Below, piece by piece: positions 17,792 to 26,279 of a stretch of DNA of 64,000 nt. The position numbers and the translations under genes are program-made. The stretch spans positions 1 through 64,000 of the forward strand of contig JAUYVH010000004.1 of the NCBI GenBank assembly GCA_030715135.1, in the 5' to 3' direction. Every line of letters begins with the position of its first letter. The first letter of the stretch is position 1. Source of the DNA: Keguizhuia sedimenti. Lineage in GTDB: Bacteria; Pseudomonadota; Gammaproteobacteria; Burkholderiales; Burkholderiaceae_D. A model generated the notes under the pieces. The model was not told the DNA's origin, ran no database searches, and saw only the letters and a list, made by a program, of their open reading frames with translations.

Positions 17792-18781
17792 TTATCCTAT
17801 TTCCGTCCTGCACTGCGCAGTAATTTCATATGAGCGCAGGCGGGCCGCATGATCGAAAATCTGGCAGGTAATCATGAGTTCGTTTGCTTCGGTGCGCTCT
17901 ATGAATTCAGCGATCTGAGCTGAGACCGTGGCTGGAGAACCGATCGCAGAACAGGACAATATCTGGTCAAGCATGGCTTGTTGCGTAAGATCCAGACTTT
18001 CCCGGTAATTCTTTACGGGTGGCTGCAGCCGTGAAGGCCGGCCGCTGCGCAGGCTGATGAACGCCTGCTGCATGGAGCTTGCGAGAAGCTGCGCTTCTTC
18101 ATCCGTATCAGCCGCAAAGACGTTAAAACCCAGCATTACATAGGGCTTCTTCAAGCTTGCCGAAGGTCTGAAAAGCGACCGGTATAGCGCGATGGCCTGC
18201 ATCATTTGCGCCGGTGCAAAATGCGACGCGAATGCATAAGGCAAGCCATACGCGGCAGCCAGCTGTGCACCAAACAGGCTCGAGCCCAATATCCAGATCG
18301 GGACATCCAGACCAGCTCCGGGAACCGCCTGCACAGGCCGTTTTCCATCTGCGGAAAAATAATCCATCAGCTCCATGACATCCTGCGGAAACTCATCCGC
18401 ATCGGAAGCAAGATTGCGCCGCAATGCGCGCGCAGTGGCAGGGTCCGAGCCGGGTGCTCTGCCAAGGCCTAGATCGATTCTGCCGGGAAAGAGCGACGCG
18501 AGTGTACCGAACTGCTCGGCAATGACCAACGGCGCATGATTGGGCAGCATAATACCGCCCGCCCCCACCCGTATCCGACTGGTGCCTGCCGCAACGTAAG
18601 CAATCAATACTGCCGTCGCAGCACTGGCAATGCCTGGCATGCCATGGTGTTCAGCCAGCCAGAACCTTTTGAATCCCCATTGTTCGGCATGCCGAGCCAA
18701 ATCAAGCGTGTGGTGAAAGGACTCTGCCGCAGAACTGCCTTCATTAATGGGTGCAAGATCGAGGACGGAAAATGGAATCAA
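17792..18781 (-). CDS. LLM-class flavin-dependent oxidoreductase (luciferase-like)
   Basis: 329-residue TIM-barrel monooxygenase of the bacterial luciferase-like superfamily. It would use reduced flavin supplied by a separate reductase. Landmarks are [19 protein letters not shown] near residue 40, [17 protein letters not shown] near 70 and [15 protein letters not shown] near 105, which mark the MsnO8-type single-component group. The start is probably TTG at 18781, with AGGTGA about 6 nt upstream; no ATG lies nearby. Substrate is unknown. It lies upstream of the nitronate-monooxygenase-like gene on the same strand, separated by about 230 bp that contains the FNR box. Confidence 0.85.
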   Translation of the reverse strand: MIPFSVLDLAPINEGSSAAESFHHTLDLARHAEQWGFKRFWLAEHHGMPGIASAATAVLIAYVAAGTSRIRVGAGGIMLPNHAPLVIAEQFGTLASLFPGRIDLGLGRAPGSDPATARALRRNLASDADEFPQDVMELMDYFSADGKRPVQAVPGAGLDVPIWILGSSLFGAQLAAAYGLPYAFASHFAPAQMMQAIALYRSLFRPSASLKKPYVMLGFNVFAADTDEEAQLLASSMQQAFISLRSGRPSRLQPPVKNYRESLDLTQQAMLDQILSCSAIGSPATVSAQIAEFIERTEANELMITCQIFDHAARLRSYEITAQCRTEIG

Positions 18782-18784
18782 TAA

Positions 18785-19175
18785 TCACCTGTCAATTCTG
18801 GATAATCAATGCATGTATAAACTGCTCTTGCAGTTTCTATCATGCTTTATGCTGAAGAACACATGCAGCCATAAACCGGCTGACACAAAAAAGCTTTGAT
18901 CTTTGTATGATGCGGCTTATTACTGAGACAGCAATTCCGGTCATTTGCTCCGTTTCAGGCAAACCTGACTCTGGATAGACCGGGAAACTTTCTCTTAGAG
19001 GAACAGGCCGCGTCTTTCCACATGAAGCGGAAAGACGGGCACAGACAGATATCCGGCGATGGATGGGCCCTCAAGCTTGCATGCCTGCAAGTGCGGCAGA
19101 ACGCTCGAAGAGGCCAGCCGCATCAGCATACTCCGTTCGGCCTGCATTAGGCCCGAGAAGAGTTACGGCGCAAAA
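18785..19175. other. Intergenic stretch with one strong inverted repeat
   Basis: No convincing gene. CGTCTTTCC (19011-19019) and GGAAAGACG (19029-19037) form a perfect 9-bp stem with a 9-nt loop. It lies downstream of the PRC-barrel gene on the minus strand but has no T-run on either side, so its role is unclear. Confidence 0.4.
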
Positions 19176-19985
19176 TCAGCGCCTCTCTTCCTGCCTGACA
19201 TTGTCAGATGCAACAGGCGCAACCGGAGGCTGAGCGGTGAAACGATGATAAACATCCTCGACCGTATGGCGTTCAGGTGGATAATCTTCATCGTACTCGG
19301 GACTGGATTCGATCTCAGTGCGCGAAACATTGACCAGTACCGATTTTTCTTCCCAGCTCAAGTCGATAATCAAGTTTGGGGAAAGCATGACATGCTTTCC
19401 CGGCCACCAGTTGCGTGTATCCACGACCATCAACAGGATCGACCAGTCCTGATCGTCAAACAGAAAATCGTCGAGATGCCCGACCGTATCGTCGGTAGCC
19501 TGAATGTCGTACCCGATAACTTCATCCTTGGTACGCAAGTGCGGATCATCGTCCGACGAATCAATTTCCGGTTCCAGGCGCAACTGCTGCTGTCCCGTCC
19601 CCTCATCGATCGGAAACGGTTCGAGCATGGTCGGAAGTGCGGTGTAACCCCATGCGTAGGGTCCGGCCCAATATAGCGGGTAACCATAATAGTTGGATAA
19701 GGCAGTTTCATGTTGCCGCGAAACCGGCCTGGCAGTGTCGATTCCGGGACTGTTGTTGACCTGCTGTTGCGTAAGGTCAACGTTGATTGTTTTTCTCTTC
19801 CAATCGATTCCGCGCACGGAGATCGGCGAGATCAGCACATTGCGCCCTGCCAACCAGCCCGTATCCACTTCAAAATACCTGATCACCCACTGCCGGTCGT
19901 CGAAATAAATATCGTTGACGCTGCCGAGCTGGCCATCGGTTGCTGAAATCGTGAAGCCTTCAAGCGCCTTCAGACTGTGTAACAT
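19176..19985 (-). CDS. Protein with two PRC-barrel domains
   Basis: 269 residues with a duplicated PRC-barrel fold. The first copy is at about 5-75 (TDGQLGSVNDIYFDDRQW, then WLAGRNVLISPISV) and the second at about 155-225 (TDDTVGHLDDFLFDDQDW, then WWPGKHVMLSPNLI). PRC barrels occur in ribosome maturation factors and photosynthetic reaction centre H subunits. Soluble two-copy forms like this are common stress-associated proteins without a defined role. A near-perfect AGGAGGTAATC precedes the ATG, implying strong translation. No signal peptide is visible. Confidence 0.85.
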   Translation of the reverse strand: MLHSLKALEGFTISATDGQLGSVNDIYFDDRQWVIRYFEVDTGWLAGRNVLISPISVRGIDWKRKTINVDLTQQQVNNSPGIDTARPVSRQHETALSNYYGYPLYWAGPYAWGYTALPTMLEPFPIDEGTGQQQLRLEPEIDSSDDDPHLRTKDEVIGYDIQATDDTVGHLDDFLFDDQDWSILLMVVDTRNWWPGKHVMLSPNLIIDLSWEEKSVLVNVSRTEIESSPEYDEDYPPERHTVEDVYHRFTAQPPVAPVASDNVRQEERR

Positions 19986-20318
19986 GATTACCTCCTCAAA
20001 GAGAAAAACATGTGTCCATCACGATGTATTTATAGCATGCAAAAGCTAATGCTGTTCAGTACGGCGCCAATTTATTTTTATATGGTTTAAGGACTTTTCA
20101 TCAGGAAATTCCGAATGCTTCAGGGAAGCGTTTCGAGCATGCAATTTCATGCGCGTTTATTAGAAAACGGTTCTTGCGCAGGAATTTCTTTGCAGAAGGG
20201 GCGGTGACCGGACGAGTCCGGCGCAAAGCCAATGCAGCTGAGTCCGGAAAGTCTGCATAGGGAATATCCAAAGATGAAGTTTCAATTTCATTCCAAAAGA
20301 TTTCCATCTAATGTTCGC
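19986..20318. other. Intergenic stretch, nothing assigned
   Basis: Upstream region of the PRC-barrel gene and downstream region of the sensor kinase. AT-rich in the first 120 bp, compatible with a promoter. No ORF with a ribosome site and no strong hairpin were seen. Confidence 0.4.
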
Positions 20319-21629
20319 TCATTTTGCAGAAGGAAACTTTACTGTAACCAACAGTCCGCCAAGGTCGGCTTGGTCCAGTTCCACAGTTCCCTTATGGCGT
20401 TCCGCGATCGCTTTAACGATCGCAAGACCCAGCCCGGTTCCCGTTTGCTCAGTTCCCGGGACACGGAAGAAACGATCGAATACCCTGCCGCGTTCAGAAC
20501 GCGGAATGCCGCTTCCGCTATCCTGAATCTTCAGCACCACAAAATCCTTATCCTGCACAAGATCGGTCTGGATAATGCCGCCCTCCGGAATGTAGCGCGC
20601 GGCATTATCCAGCAGGTTCCGGATAAGTATTCGCAGGCTGCCTGCTTCGCCCAAAATGCATGTCTGCTCGTTCTTTCCCTGCCTCAATTCAATATCCTTG
20701 GATGCCATGAGAGGGAGCACATCAGAAATTGCCTGTTCCAGGCAACTGTTCAGCGACACTTCTTCCAGATCGATTTGTTGCGAGAGCGGTTCATGCCTTG
20801 CCAGAGCAAGCAATTGCTCAACCAGGCGTGAAATACGGTCGATGCCGCCGAGCAGCCTTCCGATGCCTTGAGACCGGGAGACTTCATCGTTCGCGCGGGC
20901 CAGGGTTTGAACCTGCAGCTTGAGCGCGGTGATTGGCGACCGAAGTTCATGGGCCGCATCGGCAACAAAGCGCTGCTGCGACTGCAAAGCCTGATCCATG
21001 CGGTTAAGCAGCAGATTCAATTCCTGCACCAAGGGTTGCACTTCTTTCGGTATGCCGTTTACATCAACGGGATCGAGGGATTCGCCGCTGCGCATTGCGA
21101 TATCCTTGCTGATCCTGTTCAACGGATAAAGCGAAGCGCTGACCACCGACCAGGCTGCGATGAATAATAGAAACGAAACAGGAATGACAGGCCACAAAGT
21201 ACGAACGGCGAATGAGATTGCCTGATCGCGCCTGGCGCTGACGTTCTGTGCAACCTGGACAATCTGCTTGTCATTCTGAGTAGCGTATATCCGCCATTGC
21301 CCGCTATCGAGCGACTCGTTGGAAAATCCCAGTTTGGCCTGTTCCGGCACAAGGCGATAGACGCGTGTCTGGTAAACATGCGCGCCCTCTTTATTCCATA
21401 TCTGGATCACAAAATCAAAATGATTGTTTTCCACATTCGGCGACGAATACCATGGAATTTCTTCGAGGCCGCTATTCTGGATCACGAGGGCCATCTGCTC
21501 CATGTGATAGTCGAACATGCGGTTCGCATTCTGTAAAGCGGCCTGAAATGTTGTGAGGAATAGCAGTGCCGCCGAACCGATGATAAGAATCCCCAGCAGC
21601 AGGATCAATCGAATTCGCAGGGACTTCAT
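20319..21629 (-). CDS. Sensor histidine kinase, TctE/QseC type
   Basis: 436-residue inner-membrane kinase. Membrane segments at about 7-27 and 165-185 enclose a periplasmic sensor of about 135 residues. The H-box AAHELRSPITALKLQVQ (about residue 240), the N-box RNLLDNAARYIPEGG and the G-boxes GSGIPRSERGRVFDRFF and GTGLGLAIV are intact. Its ATG overlaps the TGA of the response regulator gene by one base (TGATG), so the pair is translated together. The divergent tctC-like gene suggests a tricarboxylate signal as for TctE; QseC/PmrB-like function is the alternative. Confidence 0.9.
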   Translation of the reverse strand: MKSLRIRLILLLGILIIGSAALLFLTTFQAALQNANRMFDYHMEQMALVIQNSGLEEIPWYSSPNVENNHFDFVIQIWNKEGAHVYQTRVYRLVPEQAKLGFSNESLDSGQWRIYATQNDKQIVQVAQNVSARRDQAISFAVRTLWPVIPVSFLLFIAAWSVVSASLYPLNRISKDIAMRSGESLDPVDVNGIPKEVQPLVQELNLLLNRMDQALQSQQRFVADAAHELRSPITALKLQVQTLARANDEVSRSQGIGRLLGGIDRISRLVEQLLALARHEPLSQQIDLEEVSLNSCLEQAISDVLPLMASKDIELRQGKNEQTCILGEAGSLRILIRNLLDNAARYIPEGGIIQTDLVQDKDFVVLKIQDSGSGIPRSERGRVFDRFFRVPGTEQTGTGLGLAIVKAIAERHKGTVELDQADLGGLLVTVKFPSAK

Positions 21630-22288
21630 CAGGTTTTTTCAACCATATATCCGAGGCCCCGCACATTCACGATGAACTGCTGGCCAAGCTTCTTGCGCAG
21701 TCCATGTATATACACTTCCACCGCGTTGCTTTCGACGTCGCCGGACCAGCCGTAAAGGCGCTCCTCAAGCTGACTGCGCGAGAGGATCGCTCCAGGACGT
21801 GCGACCAATGCATCCAGTACGGTCCATTCGCGTGCTGAAAGCGTGATTTGCCCATCGGCGTTCGATACCTGCCGCGTGAGAGTATTGACAACAATATCCC
21901 CGTTCTTGTACAACTGATCCGTTTGTCCGCGCGATCTCCGTACCAATGCGCGCAGCCGCGCAATCAGTTCATCCAGGTCGAAAGGCTTCACCAGATAATC
22001 GTCTGCACCGCTGTTCAGCCCGAGCACGCGTTCGTGAATCGCGTCGCGCGCGGTGATCAGCATTACGGGCGTCGAACTGCCCTTGCGACGCAGGCCTTGC
22101 AAAATGCTGATGCCATCTTTGTGCGGCAACCCAAGATCCAGCAGCACTGCATCGTAGGTACCGGTGGAAAGCGCAGCATCTCCTGCCTGCCCGTCCCTGA
22201 GCCAGTCCACCGTGATGCTTTCGCTGCGGAGCGCGATCTCGATGTTCTCGCCGATCATGACATCGTCTTCAATGAGCAATACTTTCAT
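21629..22288 (-). CDS. OmpR-family response regulator, TctD/QseB type
   Basis: 219 residues: a receiver domain (1-115) with acidic pocket EDD, phosphorylation site in DAVLLDLGLPHKDG and switch lysine in DYLVKPFD, then a winged helix (about 125-219) with ESNAVEVYIHGLRKKL. ATG 22288 has AGGGA 5 nt upstream; a longer frame to 22426 has no support. It is cotranscribed with the kinase and divergent from the tctC-like gene. A direct repeat of PmrA type (CTTAAG-N5-CCTAAG) in the shared intergenic region is a candidate binding site. Confidence 0.92.
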   Translation of the reverse strand: MKVLLIEDDVMIGENIEIALRSESITVDWLRDGQAGDAALSTGTYDAVLLDLGLPHKDGISILQGLRRKGSSTPVMLITARDAIHERVLGLNSGADDYLVKPFDLDELIARLRALVRRSRGQTDQLYKNGDIVVNTLTRQVSNADGQITLSAREWTVLDALVARPGAILSRSQLEERLYGWSGDVESNAVEVYIHGLRKKLGQQFIVNVRGLGYMVEKT

Positions 22289-22499
22289 CTTCCCTACTTT
22301 TAAAAGTTCGGTGCCAGCGAAAAACCAACTCGCATAAGTATTTGATTTTAGGCGAGTGCACAAGTGTACAACAACGATTTTCTTCATCAAGGCACATGCC
22401 TGCCCGGAGTTCAAGATGAAAAGCATGGCAGATAAAACTTTTCACGGCATTCGGCCTTGTCTTAATTTCATGCAATTATTCTTCAAGAACAAGCAGATG

Positions 22500-22516
22500 C
22501 TTAAGATTCGCCTAAG
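22500..22516 (+). promoter_or_regulatory. Candidate response-regulator direct repeat before tctC
   Basis: CTTAAG, five bases, CCTAAG: two half-sites 11 bp apart, the layout bound by PmrA/QseB-like OmpR regulators. It also lies inside an inverted repeat, ATGCTTA (22497-22503) and TAAGCAT (22513-22519). It is 128-144 bp before the ATG of the tctC-like gene. The rest of the 22289-22643 region shows no gene. Confidence 0.5.
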
Positions 22517-22643
22517 CATTATGTTGCAGTATGGCTCCGCGGTTATAAGATGAAATTCATAAAGCGTATGCCTGATTTCATCGAACTGCCCGATTTCCCA
22601 GACAGGGATGCGGGAAAACTGATACTTCCACACAGGAGAAGAC

Positions 22644-23654
22644 ATGAGCAAGATGGAATCAAAAGGTATGAAACTGGCAGTCAGCGCAATTGCAGCTGCA
22701 GCTGCCTTGGCTGCAGCACCTGCTGCCATGGCATGGGAACCGGCCAAGCCAGTAGAATTCGTGGTGCCAGCCGGCACCGGTGGCGGCGCTGACCAGATGG
22801 CCCGCCTGCTGCAAGGCATCATCATCAAGCACAAGCTGATGTCCCAGCCGCTGATCGTGATCAACAAGTCCGGCGGCGCAGGTGCCGAAGGCTTCTTGGC
22901 GGTCAAGGGCGCCAAAGGCGATCCGCACAAACTCATCATCACTTTGTCGAACCTGTTCACCACCCCGATGGCAACCGGCGTACCATTCAACTGGAAAGAC
23001 ATGACCCCAGTCGGCATGCTGGCACTGGACCAGTTCGTCCTGTGGGTCAATGCTGACTCCCCATACAAGACCGCAAAGGACTATGCTGCAGCGGTAAAGG
23101 CTAATCCGGGCAAGATGAAGATGGGCGGCACAGGCTCACGTCAGGAAGACCAGCTGATCACGGTCGCACTGGAAAAGGCAGTCGGCGGCAAGTTCATCTA
23201 CGTACCGTTTAAAGGCGGCGGCGAAGTGGCCGTGCAGCTCGTTGGCGGCCACCTTGATTCGTCGGTGAACAATCCGGCTGAAGCGGTCGCTCAATGGCGT
23301 GCCGGTAAACTCCGTGCTTTGTGCGTGTTCGATACCGAGCGCATGCCGTACAAGGAGAAAGTCAGTGGCGACCTGTCCTGGAACGACATCCCGACCTGTA
23401 AGGAAGCCGGTGTTCCGACCGACTACGTGATGCTGCGCGGTATTTTTGCAGCGCCTGGCATCAAACCGGACCAGCTAGCGTACTACGAAAATCTGCTCAA
23501 GAAAGTCGTGGCAACACCTGACTGGAAAGAGTACATGGAAAAAGGTGCGTTCAATACCAACACCAAGTTCGGCAATGACTTCAAAACCTGGCTCACCCAG
23601 GCTGAAACCAATCACCGCAACCTGATGAAAGAAGCAGGCTTCCTGGCAAAATAA
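22644..23654 (+). CDS. Tripartite tricarboxylate transporter substrate-binding protein (TctC/Bug family)
   Basis: 336-residue periplasmic binding protein. A signal peptide runs to about residue 30 (alanine-rich core, AMA before WEP). The Bug signature GTGGGADQMARLLQ is followed by SGGAGAEGFLAVKGAKGD. These proteins capture carboxylates for the TctAB permease. AGGAGAAG precedes the ATG. No tctA or tctB follows; a strong terminator ends the transcript after this single gene. It therefore either works with a permease elsewhere or serves as a sensor for the divergent two-component system. Confidence 0.88.
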   Translation: MSKMESKGMKLAVSAIAAAAALAAAPAAMAWEPAKPVEFVVPAGTGGGADQMARLLQGIIIKHKLMSQPLIVINKSGGAGAEGFLAVKGAKGDPHKLIITLSNLFTTPMATGVPFNWKDMTPVGMLALDQFVLWVNADSPYKTAKDYAAAVKANPGKMKMGGTGSRQEDQLITVALEKAVGGKFIYVPFKGGGEVAVQLVGGHLDSSVNNPAEAVAQWRAGKLRALCVFDTERMPYKEKVSGDLSWNDIPTCKEAGVPTDYVMLRGIFAAPGIKPDQLAYYENLLKKVVATPDWKEYMEKGAFNTNTKFGNDFKTWLTQAETNHRNLMKEAGFLAK

Positions 23655-23667
23655 GTCTGTCGCAAGA

Positions 23668-23700
23668 TAAAAAAGGACCAATTTATTTGGTCCTTTTTTA
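23668..23700 (+). terminator. Rho-independent terminator after tctC
   Basis: Arms TAAAAAAGGACCAA and TTGGTCCTTTTTTA around the 5-nt loop TTTAT form a perfect stem that includes the U-run. It begins 14 bp after the stop. Confidence 0.95.
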
Positions 23701-24220
23701 TTTGGCTAATTGTCGCGTACTCTGCCTATGGCGCCTCTACACGACAAGGTGTTGGCCTGCCGCTTAGGTATGTCCGTCAATTGGCTGCAAAGTCACTCCC
23801 TATCTCAATATCTCCGAATTCATTTTCCCGCTTCCACATCAGCTAAAGCAGGAGTTCAACGCTGCATGCCGCAGCGAGCAGTGGCGATTGTGAATAAATG
23901 AATCAATCACCCCTCATTGTTATATGCCTGATCTCAATCCGTAACTGGCAAGTATGCGGGATTACCGCCAGAGTAAAAAAGTTGCACATTGCATTCCCCG
24001 CACGTTTGATGTGCTTTATGCAATGCCATTAACGCAATGTTGCTGGGCTATCAATCCGTCAGAATTCCATGTAGTTCCCCAGGCATTGCTTTCCTGAATT
24101 TCTCAGCAGTAATTTCTTTTAAGCCTAGGCTGGTTTGCCTATAATCCTTCACATCATCTGCAAGTATCAGCTTGCCTCTACGTTGCACCTTGCACGCGGA
24201 TTAAATAGGAAAAATAGTAA
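23701..24220. other. Long intergenic stretch with a promoter-like -10
   Basis: About 520 bp without a convincing gene. TATAAT at 24140-24145 lies 76 bp before the next ATG, but its -35 is poor. An ORF at 23710-23901 has neither ribosome site nor recognisable content. Confidence 0.4.
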
Positions 24221-24607
24221 ATGCTTGAACCAAAATTGAATGCCGACGGCACACTGGACCTTGGCACCGGTAATGAATCGGTTTCCCTCACTGCACCGGA
24301 ACTCGATATGCTGCTTGAACGCCTTGCCCTCCTGCGTTCCCAGATGAAAGAAAAAGTGCCCGAAGTTCCTCCTGCGATTCAAGGCGTGGTATGCAATCCT
24401 GCCTATATGGTCAGGACTGATAATCAGACCAAGGCATCCTTGTTGCGTATCCGGCATGCTGGGTTCGGATGGCTGAACTTTGAAATTCCTTCACACGAAA
24501 TAATCAATATGAAAAAAATGTGGAAGGCAATTGCCGACAAGCTTGATCTGGAGTCCTATTCCGATTTTTATGAAGCAGAACGCCAGCAGACGGACAAGCC
24601 GCACTGA
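24221..24607 (+). CDS. Hypothetical protein, 128 residues
   Basis: Soluble, mixed-charge protein that I do not recognise. The first half is rich in Leu/Glu (SLTAPELDMLLERLALLRSQ) and predicts helix. The second half contains FGWLNFEIPSHEIINMKKMW. No signal peptide, membrane segment, cysteine cluster or catalytic motif is visible. It stands alone with a TATAAT 76 bp upstream and no clear Shine-Dalgarno. Its composition resembles that of coding neighbours, so I consider it real; function unknown. Confidence 0.65.
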   Translation: MLEPKLNADGTLDLGTGNESVSLTAPELDMLLERLALLRSQMKEKVPEVPPAIQGVVCNPAYMVRTDNQTKASLLRIRHAGFGWLNFEIPSHEIINMKKMWKAIADKLDLESYSDFYEAERQQTDKPH

Positions 24608-24920
24608 TTAGATGTAGTCAGTTTCGCGTGGTGGATTTGATGATCGTGCCTAGAACCGGCCGGCGTCCGGGTCCGGCCGCGAAAATTCGGCCGAAAGAGA
24701 CCGGATGATTGAAAATCCGGATCTGCCGGGTTTACAGCATGCGAAATCTTGACCTCGCCGCAACCTGGACTGATGGACGGCACCGGCTACTCTCCAGTAC
24801 GGCTTCAGGAAAAGAGTTGAAGAAAACAGGTGAATGTTTCTACTCTGTCCGCCGGGAATGCATTGATCGCTGAACATGACTCGTGCTGGCCAGGCAAGAC
24901 CTGCGCATGATCGTATCCTG
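24608..24920. other. Intergenic stretch, GC-rich repeats
   Basis: No gene seen. Near 24655-24690 there are several CCGG/GGCCG blocks, including GGCCG-N8-CGGCC, which could fold as a weak terminator between the convergent hypothetical gene and the EAL gene. Confidence 0.35.
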
Positions 24921-26279
24921 CTAATCGACGAGATCGGAAACAATTATCGGTTGGCGTTTGCCTTGTGCAAAACTGGACGCCCAATCTCGCAACTCTCCGA
25001 CGGTCATCGCCCTGCCGAACACATAACCTTGTATCTGATCGCATCCCATGCTTTTCAGCAGAGACAAAGTCGCCTCATCTTCGGCGCCTTCCGCAACCAC
25101 ATTGAGCTGGAAGTTATGGGCCAGGTCGATGATCGCCCTGACGATCTGGCTGTCGAGGATGGATGAATTCATGTGCTGGACGAACAGCTTGTCAATCTTG
25201 AGCTCATGCACTGGAAAGCGGCGCAGATAAAAAAGCGAAGAGTAACCCGTTCCGAAATCGTCGATCGCGAGATGGAAGCCGTATTCTGCCAGCGCATGAA
25301 TAGTGGAAATCGACTGCTCGACGTCGGTCAGCAGCGTGCTTTCGGTTACCTCGAAGCCGATCAGGCCGGGATCGACACCCCACACTTCAACGATTTGCTG
25401 AACCCACGAAGCAAGATGTGAATCCCGCAGCATCGAAGCGGAAAGATTGATCCATACGCGCCCGATATCCAGCTCAACCATCGACTCGATATATTCGCGC
25501 AATGCGGTATTCAGGATAAACCTCGTCATATCCTGGATCATGCCGTTTTGTTCTGCGATCTCAATAATGTCGCTTGGGCCAAGGATGGACGGATGCGGAT
25601 CCTTGTTCCAGCGGACCAGCGCCTCGACGCCGACCACCCTGCCGCTGCGCAATTCGACCTTGGGCTGGTAGGCAACAGACAACTGATTGTGCATGAGCGC
25701 GGACTGCACTGCCATGACCAGCTCCATGTTGGAATATCCGAGAAGCTTGTCCGTGTCTTCGGTCCAGTACCGCTGGCTCAGTGCGCGCGCGCGTATTTCC
25801 GCATTGGCTGCAGTCTTGAACATTTGCAGCGCTGTAATCTCCGGCTGCTCGGCGACCGCGATTCCGACCACCGGTCTCACGGTGACGGTTTTATCCGATG
25901 TGGAAATAGGCGTTTCGAGGTAATTGATGAAATTGGAAGCAGCCAGTCTGGCAACCGCCGACGATGGAAGATCGGGAAGGCATATCCAGACTTCGTTCGG
26001 AGACGGAAATGCGCAGTAATCCTGGGTACGAAGATTCAGTTGAACCCGCCGTACGAGTTCCTTCGTAATTTCCAGACAATCTTTTCGGCCAAGCAGCGCT
26101 TCGACGCTATCGCTGCGCGACAAGGACATGTGCAATAAAGCGAATGGCGTAGCCGGATGCGTATTCAGGCGTATATCGCGTTCCATTCGCCTTGCGAGCG
26201 ATTTGGGTGAGAGTAGCTTCGCACGGCTATGCAGGCCGGAAAACAAGGACTGGAAAAGGGACGATTGGAAGAATTTCAT
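24921..26279 (-). CDS. c-di-GMP phosphodiesterase (EAL) with degenerate GGDEF domain
   Basis: 452 residues. The N-terminal half resembles a GGDEF domain whose signature is lost (PSPNEVWI where GGDEF would stand). The C-terminal EAL domain (about 195-440) keeps all catalytic elements: VEALVRW, INLSAS, FEVTEST, AIDDFGTGYSS, LKIDKLF, AEGAE and QGYVFGR. It should therefore hydrolyse c-di-GMP to pGpG. Its ATG overlaps the TGA of the HD-GYP gene (ATGA), so the two are cotranslated. Confidence 0.9.
   Translation of the reverse strand: MKFFQSSLFQSLFSGLHSRAKLLSPKSLARRMERDIRLNTHPATPFALLHMSLSRSDSVEALLGRKDCLEITKELVRRVQLNLRTQDYCAFPSPNEVWICLPDLPSSAVARLAASNFINYLETPISTSDKTVTVRPVVGIAVAEQPEITALQMFKTAANAEIRARALSQRYWTEDTDKLLGYSNMELVMAVQSALMHNQLSVAYQPKVELRSGRVVGVEALVRWNKDPHPSILGPSDIIEIAEQNGMIQDMTRFILNTALREYIESMVELDIGRVWINLSASMLRDSHLASWVQQIVEVWGVDPGLIGFEVTESTLLTDVEQSISTIHALAEYGFHLAIDDFGTGYSSLFYLRRFPVHELKIDKLFVQHMNSSILDSQIVRAIIDLAHNFQLNVVAEGAEDEATLSLLKSMGCDQIQGYVFGRAMTVGELRDWASSFAQGKRQPIIVSDLVD

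Noticed and set aside
18895-18912. TTGAT-like sequence near the LLM gene considered as an FNR box
   Set aside because: Only one half-site is present; the second half does not match ATCAA at the required spacing.
19011-19037. Hairpin considered as a terminator for the PRC-barrel gene
   Set aside because: The 9-bp stem is perfect but no T-run follows on either strand and it is about 140 bp from the stop, so I left it unassigned.
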